A DNA stretch of 64,000 nucleotides from the NCBI RefSeq assembly GCF_013408655.1, contig NZ_JACCBP010000001.1, positions 3,348,001 to 3,412,000 on the forward strand, written 5' to 3'. Of the stretch, positions 46,914 through 55,783 are shown in pieces; within the stretch, counting starts at the first letter, position 1; every line of letters starts with the position of its first letter. The notes beneath the pieces were generated by a model. That model made no database searches. It had not been told where the DNA came from and saw nothing but the letters and a program-made list of their open reading frames with translations. A program made the position numbers and the translations under genes. This DNA comes from Pigmentiphaga litoralis. GTDB taxonomy: Bacteria > Pseudomonadota > Gammaproteobacteria > Burkholderiales > Burkholderiaceae_B.

Positions 46914-49328
46914 TTACGCCGTCGTGGTCACGCAGTAACGGTCGATCAGGCCCATGGTGTCCAGCGCCGGTTTGGGCGGGCTGACCAGATAGCCCTGGAT
47001 GTCCCAGCACCCTTCTGCCTGCAGCACCTTGAGCTGTTCGGCGGTCTCCACGCCTTCCGCCAGCACCGACATGCCAAGCGACTTTCCAAGGCTGATCACG
47101 GCGCGCACGATCGACACCGAATCCTGTTCCGCCAGGCGTTGAATAAACGACTGATCGATCTTGATCTTGTCGAACGGAAATTTCTGCAGATAGCTCAGCG
47201 ACGAATAACCCGTGCCGAAATCGTCCATCGAAATACTCACGCCCAACTTGCGCAGCTGATGCAGCGTGGCCAACACCGATGCGTTGTCCTGCAACAAAAG
47301 CGATTCCGTGATTTCCAGCTCCAGTCGATCAGGCGCCAGACCGGATGTTTTCAGCGCACTCGCCACGTCCGCGACCAGGTCGTGATTGCGGAACTGGATG
47401 GATGAAAGATTCACGGCAATCTTCACCGCTTCGGGCCAGCCGGCGGCCTCCGCGCAGGCCTGGTGCAGCACCCAGCGTCCAATGTTCTTGATCAGCCCCA
47501 GTTCTTCGGCCACAGGAATGAATTCCAGCGGCGACACGATCCCGCGCTGGGGGTGATTCCATCGCAGCAAGGCTTCAAAGCCTGAGATCTCATGGTGCGC
47601 CGTGTTGACCAGGGGCTGATAGAACAGCTCGAGTTCGCCGCGATCCAAGGCCACCCGCAAGGCGACTTCCAGGTTGCGCCGCGCCTGATGCAAGGCATCC
47701 ATTTCGGCCTCGAAGAACCGGTAGGTGCCGCGTCCTTCGGATTTCGCGCGATAGAGCGCCAGGTCAGCGCTTTTCAGAAACAGCTCGCCGGCCACGGCGC
47801 CTTGCGCGTCCGCCACGTCTTCGATGGTCGCAATACCCACGCTGGCGCCGATCTGGATCAGCTGCGAGTCAATGTCGAAGGGCTTGTTCAGGGCCTCGAC
47901 AATGCGGCTGGCCAGGGCCCGCGTGTCGGCCATCTGCGGCACCTCTTTCTGGATCACGGCGAATTCATCACCGCCCAGTCGCGCAACCAGGTCGGTGTCC
48001 TGCGTGCAGTCTCGCAGGCGGTCGGCAACCACCTGCAGCAGCGCATCCCCCATCGGGTGGCCCAACGAATCGTTCACGTTCTTGAACCCGTCCAGATCCA
48101 GGCTCAGCACGGCCAGCCCCTTTTCGCGCGGCTGCTGGCGCAGGGTCTGCTCCATGTGTTCGCGGAAAAGCACGCGGTTCGGCAAGCCGGTCAGCGCATC
48201 GTGGCGCGCCATGTGCGCCAATTTGGTCTCGATCTTGTGGCGCTCGGTAATGTCTTCGTACGTCGCGACCCACCCCCCGGTCGCGATTTCCTGACGCGAG
48301 ACGGCAATGACCCGCCCGTCCGACAGATCATGAGACTGCGCGGTGACCGGACTGCGGCTGAGCAGGGGCTTCAGTTCCGGATCCGTGGTGATGTCGTCCG
48401 CCAGCAGGCCAAGCTCGGGGACACCGAACATGTCGGCAAAGCGACGGTTGAACACGATAAGACGATGCGATTCGTCGAACAGACACAGGCCTTGCGTCAT
48501 GTTGTTCAGCGCGGCTTCGAATCGGTCGTTCTGCACCGCGATTTCCCCCGCGTGCGCCGTCATCTGCTGCGCCATCAAGCCGTTGATTCTTGCCACGTTC
48601 GCGGCAATGCTCGATTGCATCGCCGCCAGTGACGACAACAGCTTGCCCGCCTCGCCTCCGCTGCGGGTGTCGATGTGATTATCGAGTTGACCGCTGGCGA
48701 TGGACGTCGCGATGCGCACCGCATTTCGGACGGCAGGAACGATGGAACGGCTCAGCAGATACGTGATACCCAGGGCCACCAACACCGACAGGCCGATGGC
48801 GATCCAGGTCTGCCTTGCGGATTCCGCAATCAGTTTCCCGACACTTCGCCGGTAGCGGAAACCGTCACCGGCATAGATCTCCACCAGGGTGTCGAACTCG
48901 TTCTGTATCTCGTCCAGATCGGCAAGGGACAGGTTGGCCGCCAACGCGGGATCCGACAGCCGCTGCACACGCTGACGCAGGCTGGCGGCGGCGTCCTTGG
49001 CCGCGGGCGACATGGCCCTGTCCCCGGCCACCTCAAGATCGGCCAGCACTTCGTTGATCGCCGGCGCCAGCGACGGAACGTCGCGCGGAATCGACACCGA
49101 CGCGCTTCCGGTGGCGGCTTCCAGGGCCTGCTGCATGAAGGACGTCTTGACGGCGATCAGGCCATTTTGCGACGCACGCAAATAGTTGACGGCCAGGAAC
49201 GTCTCGTCATAGATCTGTGTGGCGATCGACCCCAGCTCGCGTTGGGACCGCTGCATGAAGCTGCCAAGCAGAAGCGTGATCAGCGTCAGGCTCAGGCATC
49301 CCACCAGGATTTTCAAACGGATCGACAT
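46914..49328 (-). CDS. Membrane-bound GGDEF-EAL protein with a PAS domain (c-di-GMP turnover)
   Basis: 804 residues. An N-terminal membrane segment (about 7-25), a periplasmic region, a second membrane segment near residue 185 and a HAMP-like linker are followed by PAS (about 265-360), GGDEF (motif near 449) and EAL (motif EALLR near 579). The EAL domain keeps ELEITES and DDFGTGYSSL, so phosphodiesterase activity is likely. The GGDEF motif is intact, but the RxxD inhibitory site five residues before it reads QDTD, so product inhibition is probably lost. Confidence 0.92.
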   Translation of the reverse strand: MSIRLKILVGCLSLTLITLLLGSFMQRSQRELGSIATQIYDETFLAVNYLRASQNGLIAVKTSFMQQALEAATGSASVSIPRDVPSLAPAINEVLADLEVAGDRAMSPAAKDAAASLRQRVQRLSDPALAANLSLADLDEIQNEFDTLVEIYAGDGFRYRRSVGKLIAESARQTWIAIGLSVLVALGITYLLSRSIVPAVRNAVRIATSIASGQLDNHIDTRSGGEAGKLLSSLAAMQSSIAANVARINGLMAQQMTAHAGEIAVQNDRFEAALNNMTQGLCLFDESHRLIVFNRRFADMFGVPELGLLADDITTDPELKPLLSRSPVTAQSHDLSDGRVIAVSRQEIATGGWVATYEDITERHKIETKLAHMARHDALTGLPNRVLFREHMEQTLRQQPREKGLAVLSLDLDGFKNVNDSLGHPMGDALLQVVADRLRDCTQDTDLVARLGGDEFAVIQKEVPQMADTRALASRIVEALNKPFDIDSQLIQIGASVGIATIEDVADAQGAVAGELFLKSADLALYRAKSEGRGTYRFFEAEMDALHQARRNLEVALRVALDRGELELFYQPLVNTAHHEISGFEALLRWNHPQRGIVSPLEFIPVAEELGLIKNIGRWVLHQACAEAAGWPEAVKIAVNLSSIQFRNHDLVADVASALKTSGLAPDRLELEITESLLLQDNASVLATLHQLRKLGVSISMDDFGTGYSSLSYLQKFPFDKIKIDQSFIQRLAEQDSVSIVRAVISLGKSLGMSVLAEGVETAEQLKVLQAEGCWDIQGYLVSPPKPALDTMGLIDRYCVTTTA

Positions 49329-49367
49329 AATAGGTACGCTCGGCGCCGTCAGGCGCGATAGCCTCGT

Positions 49368-49721
49368 TCAACGCTTTGCAGCAGCGGGTTTGCTCACGCT
49401 GACGTGCAAAAGCATTCTGGGATGGATGCCGCAGCGAACGTCGAACTCGCCGGGGTTGGGAAACTTCACGTCGACGATATCGCCCGGCGCCTGTTCATCG
49501 GAATCGAACTTCATGCCTGGCGACGACGCGTAGATCTGATGCAGGAATTCGTCTTCGTTCGTGAAACGCAGGGTGTCGCCGGCCACGATGCTCACTTTGT
49601 CTTTGGCGAACTGGCGGTTTTTCTGGGCGATCGTCAGGGTCTGCGCAGCGGTGGCTGAACCAATCAGCACCAGGGCAGCCAGGATCCCCCCAAGCTGTTT
49701 TCGGGACATGCGTTTGAACAT
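49368..49721 (-). CDS. Exported cupredoxin-like copper protein
   Basis: 117 residues with an N-terminal signal peptide (LVLIGSATAA). The fold is a small type-1 copper domain, with the full ligand set His61, Cys97, His100 and Met103. It resembles the plastocyanin-like methylamine-utilisation proteins. Its ATG overlaps the stop codon of the upstream catalase-like gene by one base (TAATG), so the two are made together. It may pass electrons to or from that heme protein in the periplasm. Confidence 0.85.
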   Translation of the reverse strand: MFKRMSRKQLGGILAALVLIGSATAAQTLTIAQKNRQFAKDKVSIVAGDTLRFTNEDEFLHQIYASSPGMKFDSDEQAPGDIVDVKFPNPGEFDVRCGIHPRMLLHVSVSKPAAAKR

Positions 49722-50788
49722 TATTTATCCTTCTCGTCGGCGTGGGTCCCGACGCGACGCTCGAATGACACGCGATAGGCCCGGGTCCGGGCCACCAGCA
49801 TCGGATCCGCCGACGGCGCAATGCCCCCGACCAGATTCAACGGCGTGAACAGCAATGCGCGCTGCCGGGCGGCGTCATCGGTCACGGTCCGGTTCAGCGT
49901 CAAGGTCCCGGCGTTGATCACGGTCCTGTCGTCCGGCCAGACCATCGTCCCGTCGTTGACCGGATCGGAAGGCCGCGCAAGCTGGATCAGCAGCCGGAAC
50001 CGGGCAGGCTCCTGCCTGACGCGTTGCCGCAATTCCTGGGCAAGGTAGTCGCGGGATTTGCCGGCCACGTCGGTGGGTCCCAAGTACGCTGCGCCAGCGA
50101 TCGGCTCAAGCCGGTAGCGGCCGTAGTGGCTGACCCCCGCGTCGTTGGTAAACCGGAACGCGTTGACGCCGTAGTAGAACTCCCGGGCATAACTTTGCGG
50201 CGACCGGTTGGGTGCGGCCGCAAAGGTTTGCGCTGCGGGGTGTGTTGCCAGGAACCGGTCGATGCGGCTGGCATCCTGGGATCCCAGGACACGCAAAAAT
50301 TCCAGGAAGTCTTCTGGCGTTGCGGCAGGAAACCCGTTGTACGAATGCGCGACGATGTCGGTGTCGCCGCCATCCGGCAGCACAAACTTGATCGACATCC
50401 CGCGGGGATTGCTTGCCGCGTCGCCATCGACATTGGCGGGCAGCCCTGAAAAATTCGAAAACCGCACGACCACCGGAATCGCCGGCCCATGAAAGTGGAC
50501 CGCCCGGGACAGCAGCGCCGCCTGTTCGGTGGGCACGAAAGTCCCTTCCGCCAGAATGCCTTTGGTATGCACCGCACGCGCCCCCGCATGGGGCCCCTGG
50601 AACAGGCGGTCAAAGGCATCCACCGTCTGGGCCGCAACGGCCGAGGTGGCCCCCTTCTGGGTAGCGGGAACGGAAACGGGGCCGGGAACGGGTTCAGTGG
50701 CGCCGGCGCCGGTGGCGATCGACAGGCCAAGCAGGAACGCGGCAACACCTGGGCTGCCAGCGATGACGTCGGATACGTGGGAGCGCAT
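49721..50788 (-). CDS. Exported catalase-like heme protein (catalase-family peroxidase)
   Basis: 355 residues, shorter than true catalases (about 480 or more), like the SrpA-type catalase-related peroxidases. A hydrophobic N-terminus (AAFLLGLSIATGAGA) indicates export. The distal His74 (AVHTKG) and the proximal heme Tyr338 in the RTRAYRVSFERR block, with Arg334 four residues before it, are kept. It is likely a periplasmic peroxidase using organic donors. It is coupled to the cupredoxin gene by a one-base overlap. Confidence 0.87.
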   Translation of the reverse strand: MRSHVSDVIAGSPGVAAFLLGLSIATGAGATEPVPGPVSVPATQKGATSAVAAQTVDAFDRLFQGPHAGARAVHTKGILAEGTFVPTEQAALLSRAVHFHGPAIPVVVRFSNFSGLPANVDGDAASNPRGMSIKFVLPDGGDTDIVAHSYNGFPAATPEDFLEFLRVLGSQDASRIDRFLATHPAAQTFAAAPNRSPQSYAREFYYGVNAFRFTNDAGVSHYGRYRLEPIAGAAYLGPTDVAGKSRDYLAQELRQRVRQEPARFRLLIQLARPSDPVNDGTMVWPDDRTVINAGTLTLNRTVTDDAARQRALLFTPLNLVGGIAPSADPMLVARTRAYRVSFERRVGTHADEKDK

Positions 50789-50833
50789 GGATCGCTTCTT
50801 CGACTACCGTGATCCACTGGAGCCATCGGTACG

Positions 50834-50850
50834 TCGATAGTCGCTATCGA
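50834..50850. promoter_or_regulatory. Perfect palindrome upstream of the catalase-like gene (possible operator)
   Basis: TCGATAG-TCG-CTATCGA has 7-bp arms and lies 46 bases before the start of the catalase/cupredoxin pair. It has no following T-run, so it is more likely a protein-binding site than a terminator. The regulator is unknown. Confidence 0.4.
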
Positions 50851-51000
50851 GAGATGCTCGGGGTGGAGAGATTGTTGTTCTTCAGGGGGGGTTAGACAGT
50901 CGCCCTGACTTCTTACTCTCTTTACGGCGTGGGGCGGCTGAAGCTGAGCCCGGGCAGGTAACCGGTTGTGTGACGGCGCACGGCAGGACGCCAGACGAAC

Positions 51001-51024
51001 AAAAGGCCAGTCTGCTGACTGGCC
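51001..51024 (-). terminator. Rho-independent terminator after tRNA-Thr
   Basis: On the minus strand an 8-bp stem (GGCCAGTC) with a 4-base loop is followed by four T, 26 bases after the encoded CCA. Confidence 0.8.
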
Positions 51025-51049
51025 TTCTGGGGTACTGCGTACATTCGAG

Positions 51050-51125
51050 TGGTGCCGGCTATAGGAGTCGAACCCATGACCTTCGCATTACAAGTGCGCT
51101 GCTCTACCAACTGAGCTAAGCCGGC
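51050..51125 (-). tRNA. tRNA-Thr (anticodon TGT)
   Basis: A 76-base tRNA with encoded CCA. GCCGGCT pairs with AGCCGGC in the acceptor stem. The anticodon loop is CTTGTAA and the T-arm is GGGTTCGACTCC. It follows sspB on the same strand. Confidence 0.97.
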
Positions 51126-51137
51126 AACAAGGTCAGC

Positions 51138-51143
51138 ATTATA
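51138..51143 (-). promoter_or_regulatory. -10 element of a tRNA-Thr promoter
   Basis: A perfect TATAAT on the minus strand, 12 bases before the mature tRNA end. The -35 region is poor. It would give the tRNA its own short transcript besides read-through from sspB. Confidence 0.5.
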
Positions 51144-51176
51144 GCCACGAAAATGCGGACCCCTGGACGAGCAGGC

Positions 51177-51713
51177 CTATTTAATTACCGTCAGGCGAGG
51201 ACGACCCTTGTCGGGGCTCGGCGGCGACGGCGGATCCGTGTCGTCGTCGCTGCCTGAACCCGATGTGTCGTCGTCAGGCGCCGGCACGGCCGCCAGGGCC
51301 GGGCGTGGACCCGTGTCGGCCGCGGTCTCGCCATCCGCCGCATTGGACGTGCTGTCGTCATCCACGGCGCCGGCCAGGCCGACCGGACGCTTGGCGGCGG
51401 GCGGCGTGGCTTCGAAGGCCATGCCATGGCCGGTTTCGCGCGCGTAGATCGCGGTGACGGCGTCAACCGGCACCGAAATCTGGCGTGCGACGCCGCCGAA
51501 GCGCGCCTGGAATTCGATGTACTCGTTGCCGAGGTCGAGCTTGCTGGTCGCGAGGCGGCCGACGTTCAGCACGATCTCGCCATCCTTGACGTGCTCTCGC
51601 GGCACGGTGACGCGTTCGTCGACCGTGACCGCGAGGAACGGGGTGTAGCCGTTATCGGTACACCACTCGTGCAGCGCGCGGATGAGATAAGGCTTGGTGG
51701 AGGTTTCGCTCAT
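51177..51713 (-). CDS. sspB: ClpXP protease specificity-enhancing factor
   Basis: 178 residues. The N-terminal SspB fold (about 1-110, starting STKPYLIRALHEWC) binds ssrA-tagged peptides. The C-terminal part is a long, Asp- and Pro-rich flexible tail ending in a short conserved segment (RPRLTVIK) that docks on ClpX. It lies behind sspA, the usual pair, and before tRNA-Thr. Confidence 0.95.
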   Translation of the reverse strand: MSETSTKPYLIRALHEWCTDNGYTPFLAVTVDERVTVPREHVKDGEIVLNVGRLATSKLDLGNEYIEFQARFGGVARQISVPVDAVTAIYARETGHGMAFEATPPAAKRPVGLAGAVDDDSTSNAADGETAADTGPRPALAAVPAPDDDTSGSGSDDDTDPPSPPSPDKGRPRLTVIK

Positions 51714-51744
51714 ACGTGTCTGCCAGCTATCAGGACGTGCCGAA

Positions 51745-52356
51745 TCAACGGCGCATCACCTTCTCGGACGGCGTCAGCGCTTCGATGTAGGCCGGGCGCG
51801 AGAAAATGCGCTCGGCATACTTCTGCAGCGGGGCCGCATTCTTCGGGAGTTCGATGCCGTAGTGATCCAGGCGCCAGAGCAGCGGCGCGATCGCCACGTC
51901 GAGCATCGAGAATTCGTCGCCCAGCATGAACTTGTTCTTCAGGAACATGGGCGCCAGTTGCGCCAGACGATCGCGGATCTGCAGGCGGGCCTGGTCCAGC
52001 GCCTTTTCGTCGCTCTTGGATTCACGCGATTCAAGCGTGGTCACGTGCACGAACAGTTCCTTTTCGAAATTGAACAGGAACAGGCGTGCGCGGGCGCGCA
52101 TGACGGGGTCGGCAGGCATCAGCTGCGGATGCGGAAAACGCTCGTCGATGTACTCGTTGATGATGTTGGATTCGTACAGCACCAGGTCGCGTTCGACCAG
52201 GATCGGCACCTGGCCATACGGATTCATCACAGAGATGTCTTCAGGCTTGTTGTAGAGATCGACGTCGCGGATCTCGAAATCCATGCCTTTTTCGAACAGC
52301 ACAAAGCGGCAGCGCTGGGAAAACGGACACGTGGTTCCGGAGTAAAGCACCATCAT
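51745..52356 (-). CDS. sspA: Stringent starvation protein A
   Basis: 203 residues with a glutathione-transferase-like fold. The N-terminal thioredoxin-like domain (VLYSGTTCPFSQRCR) and the conserved PYGQVP block are present, followed by the helical C-terminal domain. SspA binds RNA polymerase and adjusts transcription under starvation. It has no catalytic transferase role in known members. It lies between petC and sspB. Confidence 0.95.
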   Translation of the reverse strand: MMVLYSGTTCPFSQRCRFVLFEKGMDFEIRDVDLYNKPEDISVMNPYGQVPILVERDLVLYESNIINEYIDERFPHPQLMPADPVMRARARLFLFNFEKELFVHVTTLESRESKSDEKALDQARLQIRDRLAQLAPMFLKNKFMLGDEFSMLDVAIAPLLWRLDHYGIELPKNAAPLQKYAERIFSRPAYIEALTPSEKVMRR

Positions 52357-52395
52357 GGCAGGGTCCCCGTGAGATGTTAAAGATAGAAGCGTGAA

Positions 52396-52425
52396 AGGCC
52401 AGCGACCGCATTGCGGACGCTGGCC
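52396..52425 (-). terminator. Hairpin after petC (partial terminator)
   Basis: An 8-bp stem (GGCCAGCG / CGCTGGCC) with an inner CCGC/GCGG pairing is followed on the minus strand by only three T. It lies between petC and sspA and may lower read-through. Confidence 0.5.
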
Positions 52426-52446
52426 CCGGAAATGTAGCCTGAAAAG

Positions 52447-53283
52447 CTACTTGATGTCTTTCCAGTACACCGAGTTCAGTCGCCAGGCGATGATCGTGAA
52501 CACGGCAAGGAAGAGCAGAACCCAGACGCCAAGGCGGGTGCGCTGCTGGGCGGCGGGCTCGGACATCCAGGTCATGAAGGCGACCAGGTCGGCCACCTGA
52601 TTGTCGAAGACCGCGGCCTGGGCCGGATTCTTCGGGACGATACGGCTGACCGAACTTTCGTGCCCATGATAATTCGGGACGGGCTCCCGAGTCACGGTCG
52701 GCACGCCATTCTCGTCATGGACGGTGGTGATGCGTTCCCAGCCGTGCTCGCCTTCGGCGGCGTGCATGGCGACGGTCGTGACGGTGTGCGGACCCTGTTC
52801 CTGCCACAGCACGTGGGGCATGGCGACGCTGGGGAACACCAGGTTGTTCCAGCCGGTGGCCTGGGCCTGGTCACGGTAGAAGGTACGCAGGTAGGTATAG
52901 ATATAGTCCGAACCGCTGGGGCCGGCGTTGACCGACTTGGCGCGGGCGATCACCGACAGGTCGGGCGGCGCGGCGCCGAACCAGGTCTTGGCGTCTTTCG
53001 GCGTCATGGCCACCGTCATCAGGTCGCCGACCTTTTCGCCGGTGAACAGCAGGTTCTTGCTGATCTGTTCATCGGTCAGGCCGATGTCGCGCAGGCGGTT
53101 ATACCGCATGGACGACGCCGAATGACAGTTCAGACAGTTGTTCACGAACAGCTTCGCGCCGTTCTGCAAGGCCGACAGGTCGTTGCTGCGGAAGGGCGCG
53201 GTATCCAGTGGGAACCCGCCTTCAGCGGCATAGGCCCCCGAGCAGGTCAGCATCAGGATCAGGGCACCGAGGAGCTTCTTCAT
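52447..53283 (-). CDS. petC: Cytochrome c1 of the cytochrome bc1 complex
   Basis: 278 residues. A signal peptide (LTCSGAYAA) is followed by the heme-c motif CLNCH (Cys50, Cys53, His54). The axial Met region is in the SVAMPH block. A C-terminal membrane anchor (VWVLLFLAVFTIIAW) holds it in the inner membrane. It takes electrons from the Rieske protein to soluble cytochromes. Third gene of the petABC operon. Confidence 0.96.
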   Translation of the reverse strand: MKKLLGALILMLTCSGAYAAEGGFPLDTAPFRSNDLSALQNGAKLFVNNCLNCHSASSMRYNRLRDIGLTDEQISKNLLFTGEKVGDLMTVAMTPKDAKTWFGAAPPDLSVIARAKSVNAGPSGSDYIYTYLRTFYRDQAQATGWNNLVFPSVAMPHVLWQEQGPHTVTTVAMHAAEGEHGWERITTVHDENGVPTVTREPVPNYHGHESSVSRIVPKNPAQAAVFDNQVADLVAFMTWMSEPAAQQRTRLGVWVLLFLAVFTIIAWRLNSVYWKDIK

Positions 53284-53343
53284 CTTGATATCCGTAATGG
53301 CATGCCGGTCCGGGGCGTTGGCGCCCGGACCCGGTCGAAATCT

Positions 53344-54729
53344 TCAGTGGGCGGCAAACGTCACGCGGTCAGGCACCGGCTTGAACGTACCCAGGCGGCT
53401 CCAGATCGGCATGAGCAGGAAGAACGCCAGGTAGATCAGGGTCCCGATCTGCGACATGAGGTTGAAGACGTCGTTCGGCGCTTGCGTGCCGAGGTAGCCC
53501 AGGATCAGGAAGTTGATCATGAACACGGCGTACAGCGCCTTGTGCCAGCCCGGACGGTAGCGGATCGACCGCACCGGCGAGTGGTCCAGCCACGGCAGGA
53601 AGAACAGGATCACGACCGCGCCACCCATCATCACCACGCCAAAGAACTTGGCGTCGAAGACCTGCAGCAGGACAGCCAGGACCAGCAGCACCACCGTCAC
53701 GGCCAACTTCAGCTTGAAGTTGAAGCGGCCCTTGACGAAGATCGCGGCGGCGGCCAGCACGGCCAGGACCGTCAGCACCATCGCGAAGTCGGACGTGACG
53801 GCGCGCAGCATCGAGTAGAACGGCGTGAAGTACCAGACCGGGGCGATGTGCGGCGGCGTCTTGAGCGCGTCAGCCGGGATGAAGTTGTTGTACTCAAGGA
53901 AGTAGCCACCCATTTCCGGGGCGAAGAACACGATCGCGCTGAAGATCATCAGGAAGATCGACACGCCGAACAGGTCATGCACCGAGTAGTAAGGGTGGAA
54001 CGGGATGCCGTCGAGCGGAATGCCGTTTTCGTCCTTGTGCTTCTTGATGTCGATGCCGTCGGGGTTGTTCGAACCCACTTCGTGCAGCGCGATGATGTGC
54101 GCCACGACCAGGCCCAGCAGCACCAGCGGCACGGCAATGACGTGGAACGAGAAGAAGCGGTTCAGGGTGGCGTCCGACACGACGTAGTCGCCGCGGATCA
54201 GCAGGGCAAGGTCAGGGCCGACGAACGGAATGGCGGCGAACAGGTTCACGATCACCTGGGCGCCCCAATACGACATCTGGCCCCAGGGCAGCAGGTAGCC
54301 CATGAAGGCCTCGGCCATCAGACAGAGGAAGATCGCCACGCCGAATACCCAGACCAGTTCGCGCGGCTTGCGGTACGAGCCGTAGAACAGGCCGCGCAGC
54401 ATGTGCAGGTACACCACGACAAAGAACATGGATGCGCCGGTGGAATGCATGTAGCGGACGAGCCAGCCCCACGGCACTTCGCGCATGATGTATTCGACCG
54501 ACTGGAACGCGCGTTCCGCATCGGGCTTGTAGTGCATGACCAGGAAGATCCCGGTCACGATCTGGATCACCAGGACCAGCAGCGCCAGCGAACCGAAGAA
54601 ATACCAGAAGTTGAAGTTCTTCGGTGCGTAGTACTCGGACAGGTGCGCTTTCCAGGTCGAGGTGAGCGGAAAGCGGGCGTCGACCCAACCTACGATGCCT
54701 GTTGTTTCGACATTCTTCTCGCCAGCCAT
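53344..54729 (-). CDS. petB: Cytochrome b of the cytochrome bc1 complex
   Basis: 461 residues, with eight or nine membrane spans. The heme-b ligand helices contain MHSTGASMFF and SFHVIAVPLVLLG-type blocks, and the Qo-site motif PEMGG (often PEWY in other families) is present. It oxidises quinol and passes electrons to petA and across the membrane. It is flanked by petA and petC. Confidence 0.96.
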   Translation of the reverse strand: MAGEKNVETTGIVGWVDARFPLTSTWKAHLSEYYAPKNFNFWYFFGSLALLVLVIQIVTGIFLVMHYKPDAERAFQSVEYIMREVPWGWLVRYMHSTGASMFFVVVYLHMLRGLFYGSYRKPRELVWVFGVAIFLCLMAEAFMGYLLPWGQMSYWGAQVIVNLFAAIPFVGPDLALLIRGDYVVSDATLNRFFSFHVIAVPLVLLGLVVAHIIALHEVGSNNPDGIDIKKHKDENGIPLDGIPFHPYYSVHDLFGVSIFLMIFSAIVFFAPEMGGYFLEYNNFIPADALKTPPHIAPVWYFTPFYSMLRAVTSDFAMVLTVLAVLAAAAIFVKGRFNFKLKLAVTVVLLVLAVLLQVFDAKFFGVVMMGGAVVILFFLPWLDHSPVRSIRYRPGWHKALYAVFMINFLILGYLGTQAPNDVFNLMSQIGTLIYLAFFLLMPIWSRLGTFKPVPDRVTFAAH

Positions 54730-54876
54730 GACGTGCTGCTCCTTTTGCTCGGCGGTTTACCGGATCCCTGGTGCGCACCTGGCGCAGCCGGGAGGATCCG
54801 GCATTCACTAACGTGTGTGTACTGTTTCAGTAACGCGGGTGACCCCGCGCCATATCGAACAACCCGAGGAACAGCG

Positions 54877-55485
54877 TCAGGCCTTGGTCTTGGCGTCGAC
54901 ACCCACGATGATGCGGGAATCGGACAGGAACTCGTAGGGGGGAATCGTCAGGTTGTCTGGCGACGGCTTGTTCTTGTATACCCGGCCGGCCATGTCGAAC
55001 GTGGAACCGTGGCAGGGGCACAGGAAGCCGCCGTGCCAGTCGGCGGGCAGGCTGGGCTGCGGGCCTTCGGCAAAACGGGTGGAGGGCGAGCAACCCAGGT
55101 GCGGGCAGATGCCGACCGCGACCAAAAATTCCGGCTTGATGGACCGGTATTCGTTGCGCGCGTATTCGGGCGTGATTTCGGCCGGATTGCGTTCGGACTT
55201 GGGGTCGGCCACGAGCGGGTCGGTCGCCTTGAGCGACGCCAGCTGTTCCGGCGTGCGGCGCACGATCCAGACGGGCTTGCCGCGCCATTCCACCGTGCGC
55301 ATTTCGCCCGGCTTCAAGTCGCCAACGTCGACTTCGACGGGTGCGCCGGCGGCCTTGGCGCGCTCGGACGGCGCGAAGGTGCTGACGAAGGGGACGGCAA
55401 CACCGACTGCAGCGGCGCCACCGACGGCACAGGTGGTGCCAACCCAGAAGCGGCGTTCGGCATCCATCACATTGTCCTGACTCAT
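54877..55485 (-). CDS. petA: Rieske iron-sulfur subunit of the cytochrome bc1 complex
   Basis: 202 residues. A twin-arginine-like RRFW and a hydrophobic N-terminal anchor are followed by the soluble Rieske domain. The cluster ligands are Cys127 and His129 in CPHLGC, and Cys156 and His159 in CPCHGS; Cys132 and Cys158 form the usual disulfide. First gene of petABC. Transcription probably starts near 55770 and leaves a long leader. Confidence 0.96.
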   Translation of the reverse strand: MSQDNVMDAERRFWVGTTCAVGGAAAVGVAVPFVSTFAPSERAKAAGAPVEVDVGDLKPGEMRTVEWRGKPVWIVRRTPEQLASLKATDPLVADPKSERNPAEITPEYARNEYRSIKPEFLVAVGICPHLGCSPSTRFAEGPQPSLPADWHGGFLCPCHGSTFDMAGRVYKNKPSPDNLTIPPYEFLSDSRIIVGVDAKTKA

Positions 55486-55697
55486 TGAACGACCCTCAGA
55501 TCCTTAACGCGCGGTATCTACCGCCCGCAGTACTAGATTCGTGCATTCCTGCACGCCCAGGCTGGGACACTGTCCGGTATTTCTGTCTCCGGCGTCAGTC
55601 ACCCGCATGCGCGCGTGTCATGCGCTGTTGTGCTTTTCATTGCGGTGGTGCTAATGCTGTGTTCTTGACTGCGTGTTGTGTAGCGACTTTTTTTAGC

Positions 55698-55738
55698 GCT
55701 GCTTTCTATCTGCTGCTTTCTATCTGCTGCTTTTATCT
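55698..55738. repeat. Three tandem 14-bp units in the petA leader
   Basis: The unit GCTGCTTTCTATCT occurs at 55698-55711 and 55712-55725, and an imperfect 13-base copy follows at 55726-55738. It lies between the predicted petA -10 element and the petA start, so on the petA transcript it would be part of the 5' leader. Confidence 0.75.
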
Positions 55739-55777
55739 ATTCTGTCTCGTGCCCGTGCAGGGACTTCTTAACCTTCG

Positions 55778-55783
55778 ATTATA
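55778..55783 (-). promoter_or_regulatory. -10 element of the probable petABC promoter
   Basis: A perfect TATAAT on the minus strand, about 290 bases before the petA start. The -35 region is weak. It implies a long untranslated leader. Confidence 0.45.

Noticed and set aside
52660..55488. Very long open frame on the plus strand (over 900 codons) across the petABC region
   Set aside because: It is the antisense of petC, petB and petA, which are certain. Its predicted sequence is rich in His, Gln, Asp and Arg without any domain, a typical mirror frame in high-GC DNA.
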